A DNA stretch of 18,821 nucleotides from positions 1 to 18,821 of the forward strand of contig CAZFER010000095.1 of NCBI GenBank assembly GCA_964517495.1, written 5' to 3'. The notes under the pieces were generated by a model. The model was not told the DNA's origin. It saw only the letters and a program-made list of their open reading frames with translations, and made no database searches. Shown here piece by piece: positions 1 through 6,938 of the stretch (the first letter of the stretch is position 1; every line of letters starts with the position of its first letter). Made by a program: the position numbers and the translations under genes. Source of the stretch: CAZFER01 sp964517495 (GTDB lineage Bacteria > Hinthialibacterota > Hinthialibacteria > Hinthialibacterales > Hinthialibacteraceae).

Positions 1-44
1 AGCCGTTTCCAGGTATAACGGCTCGGTGGGTGCCTCGCCCTCCC
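1..44 (-). repeat. GGGAGGG-type dispersed repeat, cut by window edge
   Basis: Read on the minus strand this copy begins GGGAGGGCGAGGCACCCACC and continues into GAGCCGTTATACCTGG. The same opening recurs at 3385, 14599, 16858 and 17548. The copy at 16858 shares the following block as well (AGCTGTTTCCACGTA against AGCCGTTATACCTGGAAA), so homology extends beyond the core. The element runs off the left edge. It lies just downstream of nrdJ. Confidence 0.7.
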
Positions 45-63
45 TTTAACTTAATGACATTGG

Positions 64-107
64 GTCAACCCCTACATTTTGTAGGGGCAAACCCATGTGT
101 TTGCCCC
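64..107. repeat. Double hairpin repeat with two mutually exclusive stems
   Basis: Two perfect hairpins overlap. CCCCTACA (69-76) pairs with TGTAGGGG (80-87). GGGGCAAAC (84-92) pairs with GTTTGCCCC (99-107). The four G at 84-87 belong to both stems, so only one can form at a time. A degenerate relative lies at 3448-3504. The element sits 45 bases past the nrdJ stop codon and could protect or terminate that transcript, although no good T-tract follows either stem on the minus strand. Confidence 0.7.
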
Positions 108-151
108 AAGTTTTCACGAAAAAACCGAAATACGTTTTGAGACGACCTCAA

Positions 152-2968
152 TCATGAACACCCGCTGGTGGCGCCGCAATTGAGGCATTTATAACAGGCG
201 CCATTACGGATCATCATGGTTCCACATTCATGGCAGGGTGGAGCGTCTGTGTGGAGCTCGAAAGTGAATTCATTCTTTTTCGCAGGTCCTGACTCCCTGG
301 ATGAATCCTCAATTTTTGGGGTTGATTCAGCGTTGTTTTGGATAGATTGGGCCGGTTTGCTCCGGTCAATTATACCAACCATCTGTTTTTCTTCTTCCGA
401 TAAAAACTTGGCCGCCAGCCAACGGAAAATATAATCGGTGATGGATTTGGCGATAGGAATTTCAGGATTCTGGGTGAAGCCCGACGGTTCAAAGCGCGTA
501 TGGGCAAACTTATTGCATAGCACTTGAAGCGGAACGCCATATTGAAGTGTAAGTGAAATCGCAGTGGCGAAGTTATCCATCAGGCCAGATACAACAGTGC
601 CCTCTTTTGCCATGGTTAAGAATATCTCACCCGGTTTGCCATCGTCATACAATCCAACCGTGATATAGCCTTCATGGCCGGAAATGCTGAATTTGTGGGT
701 AATAGCCTGCCGTTCATCCGGAAGCCGTTTGCGATACGGTTTAGGTTCTACAATCGATGTGGAAGTGGTTACCTTCTTGGGAGCGGCTTCTATATGAGTT
801 TTTCGCTCTTCCTGTTTGGTGTTCAAGGGCTGGGTGCGTTTGCAGCCGTCACGATAAATGGCTACCGCTTTAAGCCCCAGTTTCCATGATTCAAAATAGG
901 CTTTTTCGATTTCTTTAACGCTTGCATGCTGGGGAAGATTAACCGTCTTTGAAATGGCACCCGAGATAAAGGGTTGCACAGTGCCCATCATGCGGATGTG
1001 ACCCATATAATGAATGGAACGTTCTCCCTTGGCGGCCTTAAAGGCACAATCGAAAACCGGAAGATGTTCTTCCTTCAAGTACGGGGCGCCTTCGATCGTA
1101 TCATGTTCATCAATGTATCGAATAATGTCCTTTTGTTCTTCAGCCGTGTATCCGAGTTGGTTCAGGGCTTTGGGAACAGTGTTATTGACGATCTTGAGAA
1201 TGCCGCCGCCCACCAGGTTTTTATATTTGACCAAGGCGATATCGGGTTCAACACCCGTGGTATCACAATCCATCATGAACCCAATGGTACCTGTAGGGGC
1301 AAGCACGGTGACCTGGGCGTTGCGATAACCGTGTTGTTCGCCGCTTTGGTATGCCTGGTTCCAAACCTGCCGTGATTCCATATACAACTCATCTGGCACA
1401 TATTCTTTTTTGATCGAATAGGCTTCTTTGCGATGCATATCGATCACATTCTGCATGGGCTCCTTGTTGATGTTATAACCTTCAAAAGGACCCATCACTT
1501 CAGAAATTCGAGCGCTTTGCAGATATGCTTCCCCACACATTAATGAAGTAATACAGGCGGCATACTCACGCCCCTGTTCGCTGTCATAGGGAAGGCCGGA
1601 TGCCATAAGCAGCGCTCCCAAATTGGCATAGCCCAGACCCAAGGTGCGGTAAATATGGCTGTTGCGGTCTATTTTTTTGGTTGGATAACTGGCATTATCC
1701 ACAATGATTTCCTGCGCACTAATCATAACATCGACAGAGTGTTTAAAGGTCTCTACATTGAACGAACCGTCTTCTTTCCGGTATTTCATCAGATTAAGCG
1801 AAGCTAAATTGCACGCCGTATCGTCAAGGAACATATATTCAGAGCACGGATTGGATGCATTGATACGCCCTGAGTTTGGGCAGGTATGCCATCGATTGAT
1901 TGTCGTATCGAATTGCATGCCGGGATCGCCACAAATATGGGTTCCTTCCGCGATAAGTTGCATGAGATCCTTGGCTTTGTGGATTTCGCATTCACGGTGG
2001 TCTTTCACGAAATAGGTCTTCCAGTCTTCATCATTTTGCACGGCATGCATGAATTCATCGGTTACCCGCACGCTATGGTTGGCATTCTGGAAGAAAATTG
2101 AACTATAGGCTTCACCATTAAAAGATCCGTCATACCCAAAGTCGATCAAATCCCAGGCTTTTTGTTCTTCTTTGGCTTTACATTGGATAAAGTCGAGAAT
2201 ATCGGGATGATCGGCGTTGAGAATCACCATTTTAGCAGCGCGCCGGGTTTTCCCGCCTGATTTTATGACACCCGCAAAGGCATCGTAGCCTTTCATAAAC
2301 GAAACCGGTCCTGAGGCAGTTCCACCACCGTTCAAGTGCTCTTTGGATGAACGCAGGCTGGAAAAGTTGGTCCCCGTGCCGGATCCAAATTTAAACAGCA
2401 TACCTTCTGTTTTGGCCAGAGAAAGAATGGAATCCATGGTGTCTTCAACCGAGTTGATAAAACATGCCGAACACTGAGGTTCCTCTTCCACCCCGCAATT
2501 AAACCAGACGGGGCTGTTAAACGAAGCATGCTGGTGCAGCAACATATAGGTTAACTCATCGTGAAACGTTGAGCGGTCTTCACGTGAGGCAAAATAGCCT
2601 TGATTGGTTCCCCATGTAACGATGGTGTCGACCACGCGGGAAATCAATTGTTTGAGGCTATGTTCACGATCGGGTGAACCAATCACGCCCCGAAAATACT
2701 TGGAAACCACCACCTTGGTCGCCATTTGAGACCATGTTTTGGGAAACTCCACTCCCTTCTGTTCGAAAACCAGTTCTCCATTATCGCCGGTTATGATGGC
2801 ATCGCGTTTTTCCCATTCCACGGTGGTGTAAGGATCAACGCCCTCTTCGGTATAAACTCGCTTAAAACGAAGGCCTGTGGTGGTCATTTTTGTATTTTTC
2901 CCATTTCCCTCACCCCGCGAATGCTCTTCCGTCGTCGGAGTTAAGCGATTCGATTCAATAACAGCCAT
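152..2968 (-). CDS. nrdJ: Vitamin B12-dependent (class II) ribonucleoside-diphosphate reductase
   Basis: Reduces ribonucleotides to deoxyribonucleotides using adenosylcobalamin to generate the active-site thiyl radical, so it works with or without oxygen. The 938-residue protein carries the N-P-C-S-E signature at 373-377 (thiyl-radical Cys375). Cys386 lies 11 residues on (DDTAC), the usual spacing for the second redox cysteine, and the QCSACF motif supplies the likely redox partner Cys169. The C-terminus is a zinc-ribbon-like tail (CHECG...CYKCLNCG) ending in GATSGCS, as in the long NrdJ subfamily. No intein and no N-terminal ATP cone are evident. An in-frame ATG lies 12 codons upstream at 3004, but the ATG at 2968 is preferred: it has AAGGAG at 2975-2980, 6 nt away, and gives MAVIESN. 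The promoter with two NrdR boxes lies directly upstream. No nrdAB or nrdDG is in the window. Confidence 0.97.
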   Translation of the reverse strand: MAVIESNRLTPTTEEHSRGEGNGKNTKMTTTGLRFKRVYTEEGVDPYTTVEWEKRDAIITGDNGELVFEQKGVEFPKTWSQMATKVVVSKYFRGVIGSPDREHSLKQLISRVVDTIVTWGTNQGYFASREDRSTFHDELTYMLLHQHASFNSPVWFNCGVEEEPQCSACFINSVEDTMDSILSLAKTEGMLFKFGSGTGTNFSSLRSSKEHLNGGGTASGPVSFMKGYDAFAGVIKSGGKTRRAAKMVILNADHPDILDFIQCKAKEEQKAWDLIDFGYDGSFNGEAYSSIFFQNANHSVRVTDEFMHAVQNDEDWKTYFVKDHRECEIHKAKDLMQLIAEGTHICGDPGMQFDTTINRWHTCPNSGRINASNPCSEYMFLDDTACNLASLNLMKYRKEDGSFNVETFKHSVDVMISAQEIIVDNASYPTKKIDRNSHIYRTLGLGYANLGALLMASGLPYDSEQGREYAACITSLMCGEAYLQSARISEVMGPFEGYNINKEPMQNVIDMHRKEAYSIKKEYVPDELYMESRQVWNQAYQSGEQHGYRNAQVTVLAPTGTIGFMMDCDTTGVEPDIALVKYKNLVGGGILKIVNNTVPKALNQLGYTAEEQKDIIRYIDEHDTIEGAPYLKEEHLPVFDCAFKAAKGERSIHYMGHIRMMGTVQPFISGAISKTVNLPQHASVKEIEKAYFESWKLGLKAVAIYRDGCKRTQPLNTKQEERKTHIEAAPKKVTTSTSIVEPKPYRKRLPDERQAITHKFSISGHEGYITVGLYDDGKPGEIFLTMAKEGTVVSGLMDNFATAISLTLQYGVPLQVLCNKFAHTRFEPSGFTQNPEIPIAKSITDYIFRWLAAKFLSEEEKQMVGIIDRSKPAQSIQNNAESTPKIEDSSRESGPAKKNEFTFELHTDAPPCHECGTMMIRNGACYKCLNCGATSGCS

Positions 2969-3000
2969 GTTCAACTCCTTGTATGCAAATAGTAGGCTAG

Positions 3001-3016
3001 ACACAATCTGTTGTGT
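3001..3016 (-). promoter_or_regulatory. NrdR box 1
   Basis: ACACAATCTGTTGTGT is a 16-bp near-perfect palindrome matching the NrdR consensus ACACWATATATWGTGT except at two central positions. NrdR is the ATP-cone zinc-ribbon repressor of ribonucleotide reductase genes. This box lies around the predicted transcription start (about 3018) of nrdJ. Confidence 0.85.
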
Positions 3017-3024
3017 AGGAAGAT

Positions 3025-3053
3025 ACGATAAGCCCTATATATTGTGTCGTCAA
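3025..3053 (-). promoter_or_regulatory. Sigma-70-type promoter of nrdJ
   Basis: On the minus strand TTGACG (3048-3053) and TATCGT (3025-3030) are separated by exactly 17 bp. The -35 matches 5 of 6 consensus bases and the -10 matches 4 of 6. NrdR box 2 fills the spacer exactly, so repressor binding would block RNA polymerase. The predicted leader of about 50 nt is too short for a cobalamin riboswitch. Confidence 0.7.
3032..3047 (-). promoter_or_regulatory. NrdR box 2
   Basis: On the plus strand this reads GCCCTATATATTGTGT, matching the NrdR consensus at 14 of 16 positions. It is centred 31 bp (about three helical turns) from box 1. Paired boxes in helical phase are the known arrangement for cooperative NrdR binding. 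Confidence 0.8.
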
Positions 3054-3384
3054 GAGTGGATTTCAAAAAATTTTCACAATTACACAGGCTGAAATTTAAA
3101 AGTTGTCCTTAATCGTTCAATTCGCTTGAATTATGAAATTATTTTTTTTTACCTTTTAGAGTAAAAAATGAATAGATTTTGTTCCAGACTTTTTTCAATA
3201 GAAATTTCGAACCATTCTATAATAATTTTATAACCATAACACTGTAATTGGCTTTTTAAGTGATTTTTTGAATTGATGAACTTTTATTGATTCTCATGGT
3301 GATATTAAATCGTTTTAAAATGTTAACCATTTGAAATTCCAAGTTTACAGAGCTCCACCCACAAGTAGTGGGGCTGATGTTTAA

Positions 3385-3405
3385 GGGAGGGCGATGCTCC
3401 CGCGA
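3385..3405 (+). repeat. GGGAGGG-type dispersed repeat
   Basis: GGGAGGGCGATGCTCCCGCG is the same core as in the copies near 1, 14599, 16858 and 17548. Here the GGGAG and CTCCC ends can pair. It is followed about 45 bases later by the second repeat family, so both families sit together here as they do at 1-107, but in a different relative order. Confidence 0.7.
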
Positions 3406-3447
3406 CTATCTTAAAACTCATCCTGATAACTACCGTGCCACAAAATC

Positions 3448-3504
3448 GGGCGGACACATAGGTTGGCCTCTACAACATGTAAGGGTTGATCGATGTGTCA
3501 ACCC
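3448..3504 (+). repeat. Degenerate copy of the 64-107 hairpin repeat
   Basis: GGGCGGACACATAGGTT followed by CTCTACAACATGTAAGGG corresponds, read on the opposite strand, to the element at 64-107 with several changes. It has one additional stem, GGGTTGA (3483-3489) with TCAACCC (3498-3504), that the first copy lacks. The repeat type resembles GTAGGGG/GGACCCATGTGTCC elements known from several uncultivated bacterial groups. Confidence 0.6.
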
Positions 3505-3711
3505 CGTTTTAAGACTAAATATTCTTGACACGATACCAATCGTTGATCATCTGGATATGAAAAATTGTAATGCAATTTTGCAATGTGAATGAAAATACTT
3601 GGAATTTGATTCAGCATACTTGAAAAAGCGGTTTCTTTTAATTAAATTGAGAATTAAGAGTAACTTATTTAATACTTGATTAAGAAAGTAAAGATATTCC
3701 ATTTAATAAAT

Positions 3712-3723
3712 AATTGCGCAATT
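3712..3723. promoter_or_regulatory. Perfect 12-bp palindrome AATTGCGCAATT
   Basis: AATTGCGCAATT is perfectly self-complementary and lies about 145 bp upstream of the TPR gene in otherwise AT-rich DNA. It may be an operator, but no factor can be named and chance occurrence is possible. Confidence 0.25.
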
Positions 3724-3867
3724 TGATGATGTTGTCTTTTTTAATGTTAAATAAATGTTACAATGATAAATGATAATGTTTTTGTTCACTAATTGATATC
3801 AGCTACATGTTTTTGCTTAAACTTAATATCGAAGTGAAGCATTACTTTTTTATGTGGTGATAATCAA

Positions 3868-4662
3868 ATGTCGCAAGGGAAAGCCCGCATACTCTTTGAA
3901 CAAGGCATGACGCATTTTCATAACAAGGATTATGAAAAGGCGGTGACCTATTTCGAAGAATCCATTATGGAGGATCCCGAAAATGCCGAGGCCTTGTATA
4001 ACCTGGCGTGCAGTTATTCTCAAATTGATGACAAAGATAATGCCTTGATATATATGGAACGGGCCTCACGGTTGAACCCTGAGTGTGTTGAATGGGCAAA
4101 AGAAGACCGTGAATTTGATAGCATTCGTAACGAACCCCTCTTTCAAAATATTGTTTCGAAAAAAGATATAATGCGTGAAAACGGTTTGGAAGAACCGCCT
4201 GTCGAAAATAAAAATTTTGAGGAAGAACCGGTTGAACAGGAGGAGGTTGAACCCGCTTATGAAGATGATGAGTTTCAAGAAGCCAAGTTTGAGCAGGTGG
4301 ACCCTCAACCGGCACAAGTTCAAGAACCTCCTCCCCAGTTGGATGATGGCAAACCAACGGTAAAAGTACCCAAAAGTGATTTTCCACCCTGTATGACATG
4401 CGGCGGTATTGTTCAGGAAGAACGGCTTTCACGTTATCACCCCATGATCGGTTTTGGTATTATCATTGTGGGCATGTGTGTTTCGACCATGATGTTTGTT
4501 TCCCTCATTGGCTTGTTTGGAATTCCGATTATTGCCCTTGGATTATATTTATTTGGCATGGTTGATAATGTATGGGTATGCCAAAACTGTGGCGCCAAAG
4601 GCTCCGAATGTGGGCAATTAAAATCCTCTGAGTCCGAGTTTGATTTGCAAATGAATCAATGA
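3868..4662 (+). CDS. TPR membrane protein with a zinc ribbon split by two transmembrane helices
   Basis: The 264-residue protein has three visible parts. Residues 6-95 hold tetratricopeptide repeats (consensus-like DYEKAVTYFEESI and AEALYNLACSY), closing with the DREFDSIRNEPLFQNIV segment common at the end of bacterial TPR arrays. Residues 107-165 are an acidic, proline-rich linker. Residues 175-241 contain CMTC (175-178) and CQNC (238-241) flanking two hydrophobic helices at about 192-212 and 215-232. A zinc knuckle brought together by a hydrophobic insertion recalls LITAF-like domains, but homology is not claimed. TPRs suggest a cytoplasmic protein-binding platform tethered to the membrane. 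There is no strong ribosome-binding site. Its last 7 bases overlap the end of the convergent downstream gene. Specific function unknown. Confidence 0.85.
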   Translation: MSQGKARILFEQGMTHFHNKDYEKAVTYFEESIMEDPENAEALYNLACSYSQIDDKDNALIYMERASRLNPECVEWAKEDREFDSIRNEPLFQNIVSKKDIMRENGLEEPPVENKNFEEEPVEQEEVEPAYEDDEFQEAKFEQVDPQPAQVQEPPPQLDDGKPTVKVPKSDFPPCMTCGGIVQEERLSRYHPMIGFGIIIVGMCVSTMMFVSLIGLFGIPIIALGLYLFGMVDNVWVCQNCGAKGSECGQLKSSESEFDLQMNQ

Positions 4663-5279
4663 GGATTTTCATATAGACTCCCCACTTTATTAGCCGGCTT
4701 GCCGGTTAAATACACCACCATCGCTTCCTTGAATAAATCATCTCCCCGATAGGATAAATGAACCACGATATTGCCGTTTAAAAAGTGGACAAAATCGTTT
4801 TTCTCTTTTGAGCTATCAAGAGGAAATACTCGGGTGCGTAGTACTGGCCGTTTACCTTTACCAACCGGAAACTCCCCATAATGTTCAGCATCCAAATGCT
4901 CACGGATTTGCTGAATTCCCCTTTTAACGGCACGCAGAACAGAATCCTCATGAACATGCAGTAATTCGCTGAGACGTTTGTAACTATAACCCGTGCTAAG
5001 TAGTAGTAGAATACTGTTCTTAACCAGACCCTTGAGTTTGCGTTGTGCGATTCGTTTTACGGTTTCAACCTGGTGAGTGGTAATCTCATCCCACTCATTT
5101 TTAAGCGTATCTTGTATAAAGGATTCATAACTTGAACTCGATGTTAGATTAGCCAACAATTGAGGATCGCATGAAGTTTCCCGCCAGTCTTGTGGATGAG
5201 TAACATTCTCCAATAGAGCTTCCCATTCAGGTGGATGAGTTAATTCAGTGTTCTTCTTACCGTTTGAGTGATGATTCAT
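4656..5279 (-). CDS. Hypothetical protein with sigma-region-4-like helix-turn-helix
   Basis: This 207-residue protein matches no full-length family I recognise. Residues 88-128 (LLLLSTGYSYKRLSELLHVH and on to RAVKRGIQQIREHL) follow the sigma-70 region 4 pattern: hydrophobic helix, G-x-S, L-x-x-x-L-x-V, then a basic recognition helix and R-x-x-L. There is no region 2, so it is not a complete ECF sigma factor. Residues 130-207 form a mixed beta-rich tail. The ATG at 5279 has AAGGAG about 9 nt upstream, supporting the start. It may be a DNA-binding regulator or an atypical sigma-like factor. It converges with the TPR gene and overlaps its end by 7 bases. Confidence 0.8.
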   Translation of the reverse strand: MNHHSNGKKNTELTHPPEWEALLENVTHPQDWRETSCDPQLLANLTSSSSYESFIQDTLKNEWDEITTHQVETVKRIAQRKLKGLVKNSILLLLSTGYSYKRLSELLHVHEDSVLRAVKRGIQQIREHLDAEHYGEFPVGKGKRPVLRTRVFPLDSSKEKNDFVHFLNGNIVVHLSYRGDDLFKEAMVVYLTGKPANKVGSLYENPH

Positions 5280-5429
5280 TTGACAGGTCTCCTTTTTTAA
5301 GCAATGAAGAATGAATATGGACAGAGAAGTAATACTGCAAAATGGATGCCAATTGGGTAAACATTTGTTCAGTAACGAGTTAGGTGCTGTGTCATCGAAA
5401 ATGGTTTAGGTGGGTACCAAAAGTAGTGC

Positions 5430-5447
5430 GTCTTGAAAGTTCAAGAC
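5430..5447. promoter_or_regulatory. Perfect inverted repeat GTCTTGAA-AG-TTCAAGAC
   Basis: Two 8-bp arms are separated by 2 bp and fully complementary. The site lies about 150 bp upstream of the sigma-4-like gene and 200 bp upstream of the propeller gene. It has operator-like geometry, but no regulator is identified. Confidence 0.35.
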
Positions 5448-5483
5448 AACTCGTCGCCTGAAATGACGGCCGTGGTAAAGTTT

Positions 5484-5526
5484 GGTAGGATGGGGGTTAA
5501 AACGGAATCCGTTCGATTATGGGTTC
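5484..5526. repeat. Degenerate REP-like hairpin
   Basis: GGTAGGATGGGGGTTAAAAC, then GGAATCCG, then ATGGGTTC recalls the element at 14383-14431 (GGATGGGTTAATAGCGGAATCCGCC). AACGGA (5501-5506) and TCCGTT (5508-5513) form a short perfect stem at the centre. It is probably a worn-down member of that family. Confidence 0.4.
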
Positions 5527-5644
5527 ATTCTTGTATTGACGGATACACATTTTATGCTTCTCGGGGGGTTTAATTGAAGTATGATGATATTGTATACTTC
5601 CATGAATTTTTATCACCTTTTGAAATGGAAAGAGATAAAACAAA

Positions 5645-6886
5645 ATGAGAATCACATCAAATCGCATTCACATTGCAGGAATTTTACTGTTTGTTATTCT
5701 ATTATCCCCTCAACTATGTGCTGAAGTACCATTTGAATCACCTTACGATATTTCAAATGGTGAAGTATCTGGTATCAGCAGTTTGGACGCGGGGGATATA
5801 GACAATGACCAGTTAGTTGACGTGGTCGCAATTGAGGGAGGGAAACACGCCGGAGGACGAAAAACCTTTGCCTGGTTTAAAGCCCCTGAAAACCTTTATC
5901 AAAAATGGCCTCGATATGACATCAATCCAAGCGCCCCTTTGCGCTCATTTCTTGGATCTGCCAAACTCGCTGATATGGATGGAGATCGAGATTTGGACTT
6001 GATTGTCTCTTCGGATAATCACTCCGGAAACAAAATGCAAGCCGATGTATTTGTGTTTATTAATCCTAAACCCGCAGATAAGCCGAGTGATAGATGGAAG
6101 TGGTACAAAGCAAATGACAATGTCTTGCCACTCCACCACATCAATGACATGGAAATTGCGGATATGGATGATGACGGGAAATTGGATATCATTGTCCGAA
6201 GTCTCGAACCAAATCAAATACACATTTTTTTCCAAAACAGCATTTCTGCTTATACCCATAAATCGATCGATACAGGCATCAGCCAATCTGAAGGTCTGGC
6301 TGTGGGCCAAATTGATAAGGATGAATTTCCCGACATAACCTTTACAGGTTATTGGCTTCAATCGCCAGCCAATCCACGTACTCAAAACTATTCGAAAAAG
6401 CCTATTGATACCCATTACAAAGAAATCAATCAGAATACGAAAGAAGCGATTGGCGATATTGACGGCGATGGTAATTCGGATGTGGTGATTGCACCCGCTG
6501 AATCCTATCGCCAAGGTGGCAATCATGACATCATCTGGTATATGAATCCAGGAAGTGATTATGATTCTGCATGGCAAAAAACAGTTATACAAACAAATGT
6601 TAACGATCATCATACCGTAAAACTGGGTGATGTGGATAATGATGGCGATTTAGATCTTGTCGTTGGTGTGCCCTGGAAAAAGAAGCAAGTACAAATCTAT
6701 TATAACAACGGGACGGGTTCCTTTGGTCAACCTCATACCATTCATTCAGGCAAAGGATTATATTCCGGAATTCTCGCTGATCTCGGAAACGATGGAGATA
6801 TGGATATTATCGGTCAGGATACCTATTCCAACAAATCAAAGCCGTGGATTTATGAAAATCTGAAACGGTTAAAAAAACATGATTAA
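5645..6886 (+). CDS. Secreted FG-GAP/VCBS seven-repeat beta-propeller protein
   Basis: The 413-residue protein has an N-terminal signal peptide (basic start, hydrophobic HIAGILLFVILLSPQLCA, likely cleaved after Ala26). Seven Asp-rich FG-GAP/VCBS loops follow near residues 51, 110, 173, 222, 271, 329 and 379, for example DMDGDRDLD, DMDDDGKLD, DIDGDGNSD and DVDNDGDLD. Seven is the count for an integrin-alpha-like seven-bladed propeller, with calcium bound in the DxDxDG loops. The loops near 222 (QIDKDEFPD) and 379 (DLGNDGDMD) are degenerate. There is no membrane anchor or sorting domain after the propeller. The ligand is unknown. The next gene, a glycosyltransferase, follows after 52 nt on the same strand and may be cotranscribed. 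Confidence 0.9.
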   Translation: MRITSNRIHIAGILLFVILLSPQLCAEVPFESPYDISNGEVSGISSLDAGDIDNDQLVDVVAIEGGKHAGGRKTFAWFKAPENLYQKWPRYDINPSAPLRSFLGSAKLADMDGDRDLDLIVSSDNHSGNKMQADVFVFINPKPADKPSDRWKWYKANDNVLPLHHINDMEIADMDDDGKLDIIVRSLEPNQIHIFFQNSISAYTHKSIDTGISQSEGLAVGQIDKDEFPDITFTGYWLQSPANPRTQNYSKKPIDTHYKEINQNTKEAIGDIDGDGNSDVVIAPAESYRQGGNHDIIWYMNPGSDYDSAWQKTVIQTNVNDHHTVKLGDVDNDGDLDLVVGVPWKKKQVQIYYNNGTGSFGQPHTIHSGKGLYSGILADLGNDGDMDIIGQDTYSNKSKPWIYENLKRLKKHD

Positions 6887-6938
6887 TCTCTGAGGCCATA
6901 CGAATCGTAACGTTTCAACATTTAGGATAACCAACTCA

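Larger units (their letters stand above)
3061..3867. other. Gene-free AT-rich spacer
   Basis: No credible gene is seen. The first ~270 bases are strongly AT-rich, including TTTTTTAC and GTAAAAAA arms near 3145-3170. A GC-richer island of repeats at 3350-3505 is followed by AT-rich sequence with short palindromes up to the TPR gene. A 74-codon open frame at 3368-3592 is built from the repeats and lacks a ribosome-binding site. Confidence 0.7.
5280..5644. other. Divergent intergenic region
   Basis: It separates a minus-strand gene from the plus-strand propeller gene, so both promoters should lie here. No convincing -35/-10 pair was found. TATACT near 5595 lies upstream of the plus-strand gene but lacks a well-spaced -35. 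It holds one palindrome (5430-5447) and a degenerate hairpin repeat near 5484-5526. Confidence 0.5.

Noticed and set aside
974..1375. Plus-strand 133-codon open frame (and others at 216-434, 1014-1328, 1704-2015)
   Set aside because: They lie wholly antisense to nrdJ, whose protein is unmistakable; no ribosome-binding sites or recognisable products.
2969..3025. Cobalamin riboswitch before nrdJ
   Set aside because: The predicted leader is only about 50 nt and lacks a B12-box-like sequence; NrdR boxes explain the regulation instead.
3145..3170. AT-only hairpin TTTTTTAC/GTAAAAAA as a terminator
   Set aside because: No G-C stem, and no transcript is expected to end there.
3368..3592. 74-codon open frame in the spacer before the TPR gene
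   Set aside because: It runs through two dispersed repeats and has no ribosome-binding site or protein-like composition.
5945..6613. Minus-strand 222-codon open frame
   Set aside because: It is antisense to the seven-repeat FG-GAP protein; its Ile/His-rich sequence reflects the complement of Asp-rich repeat codons.
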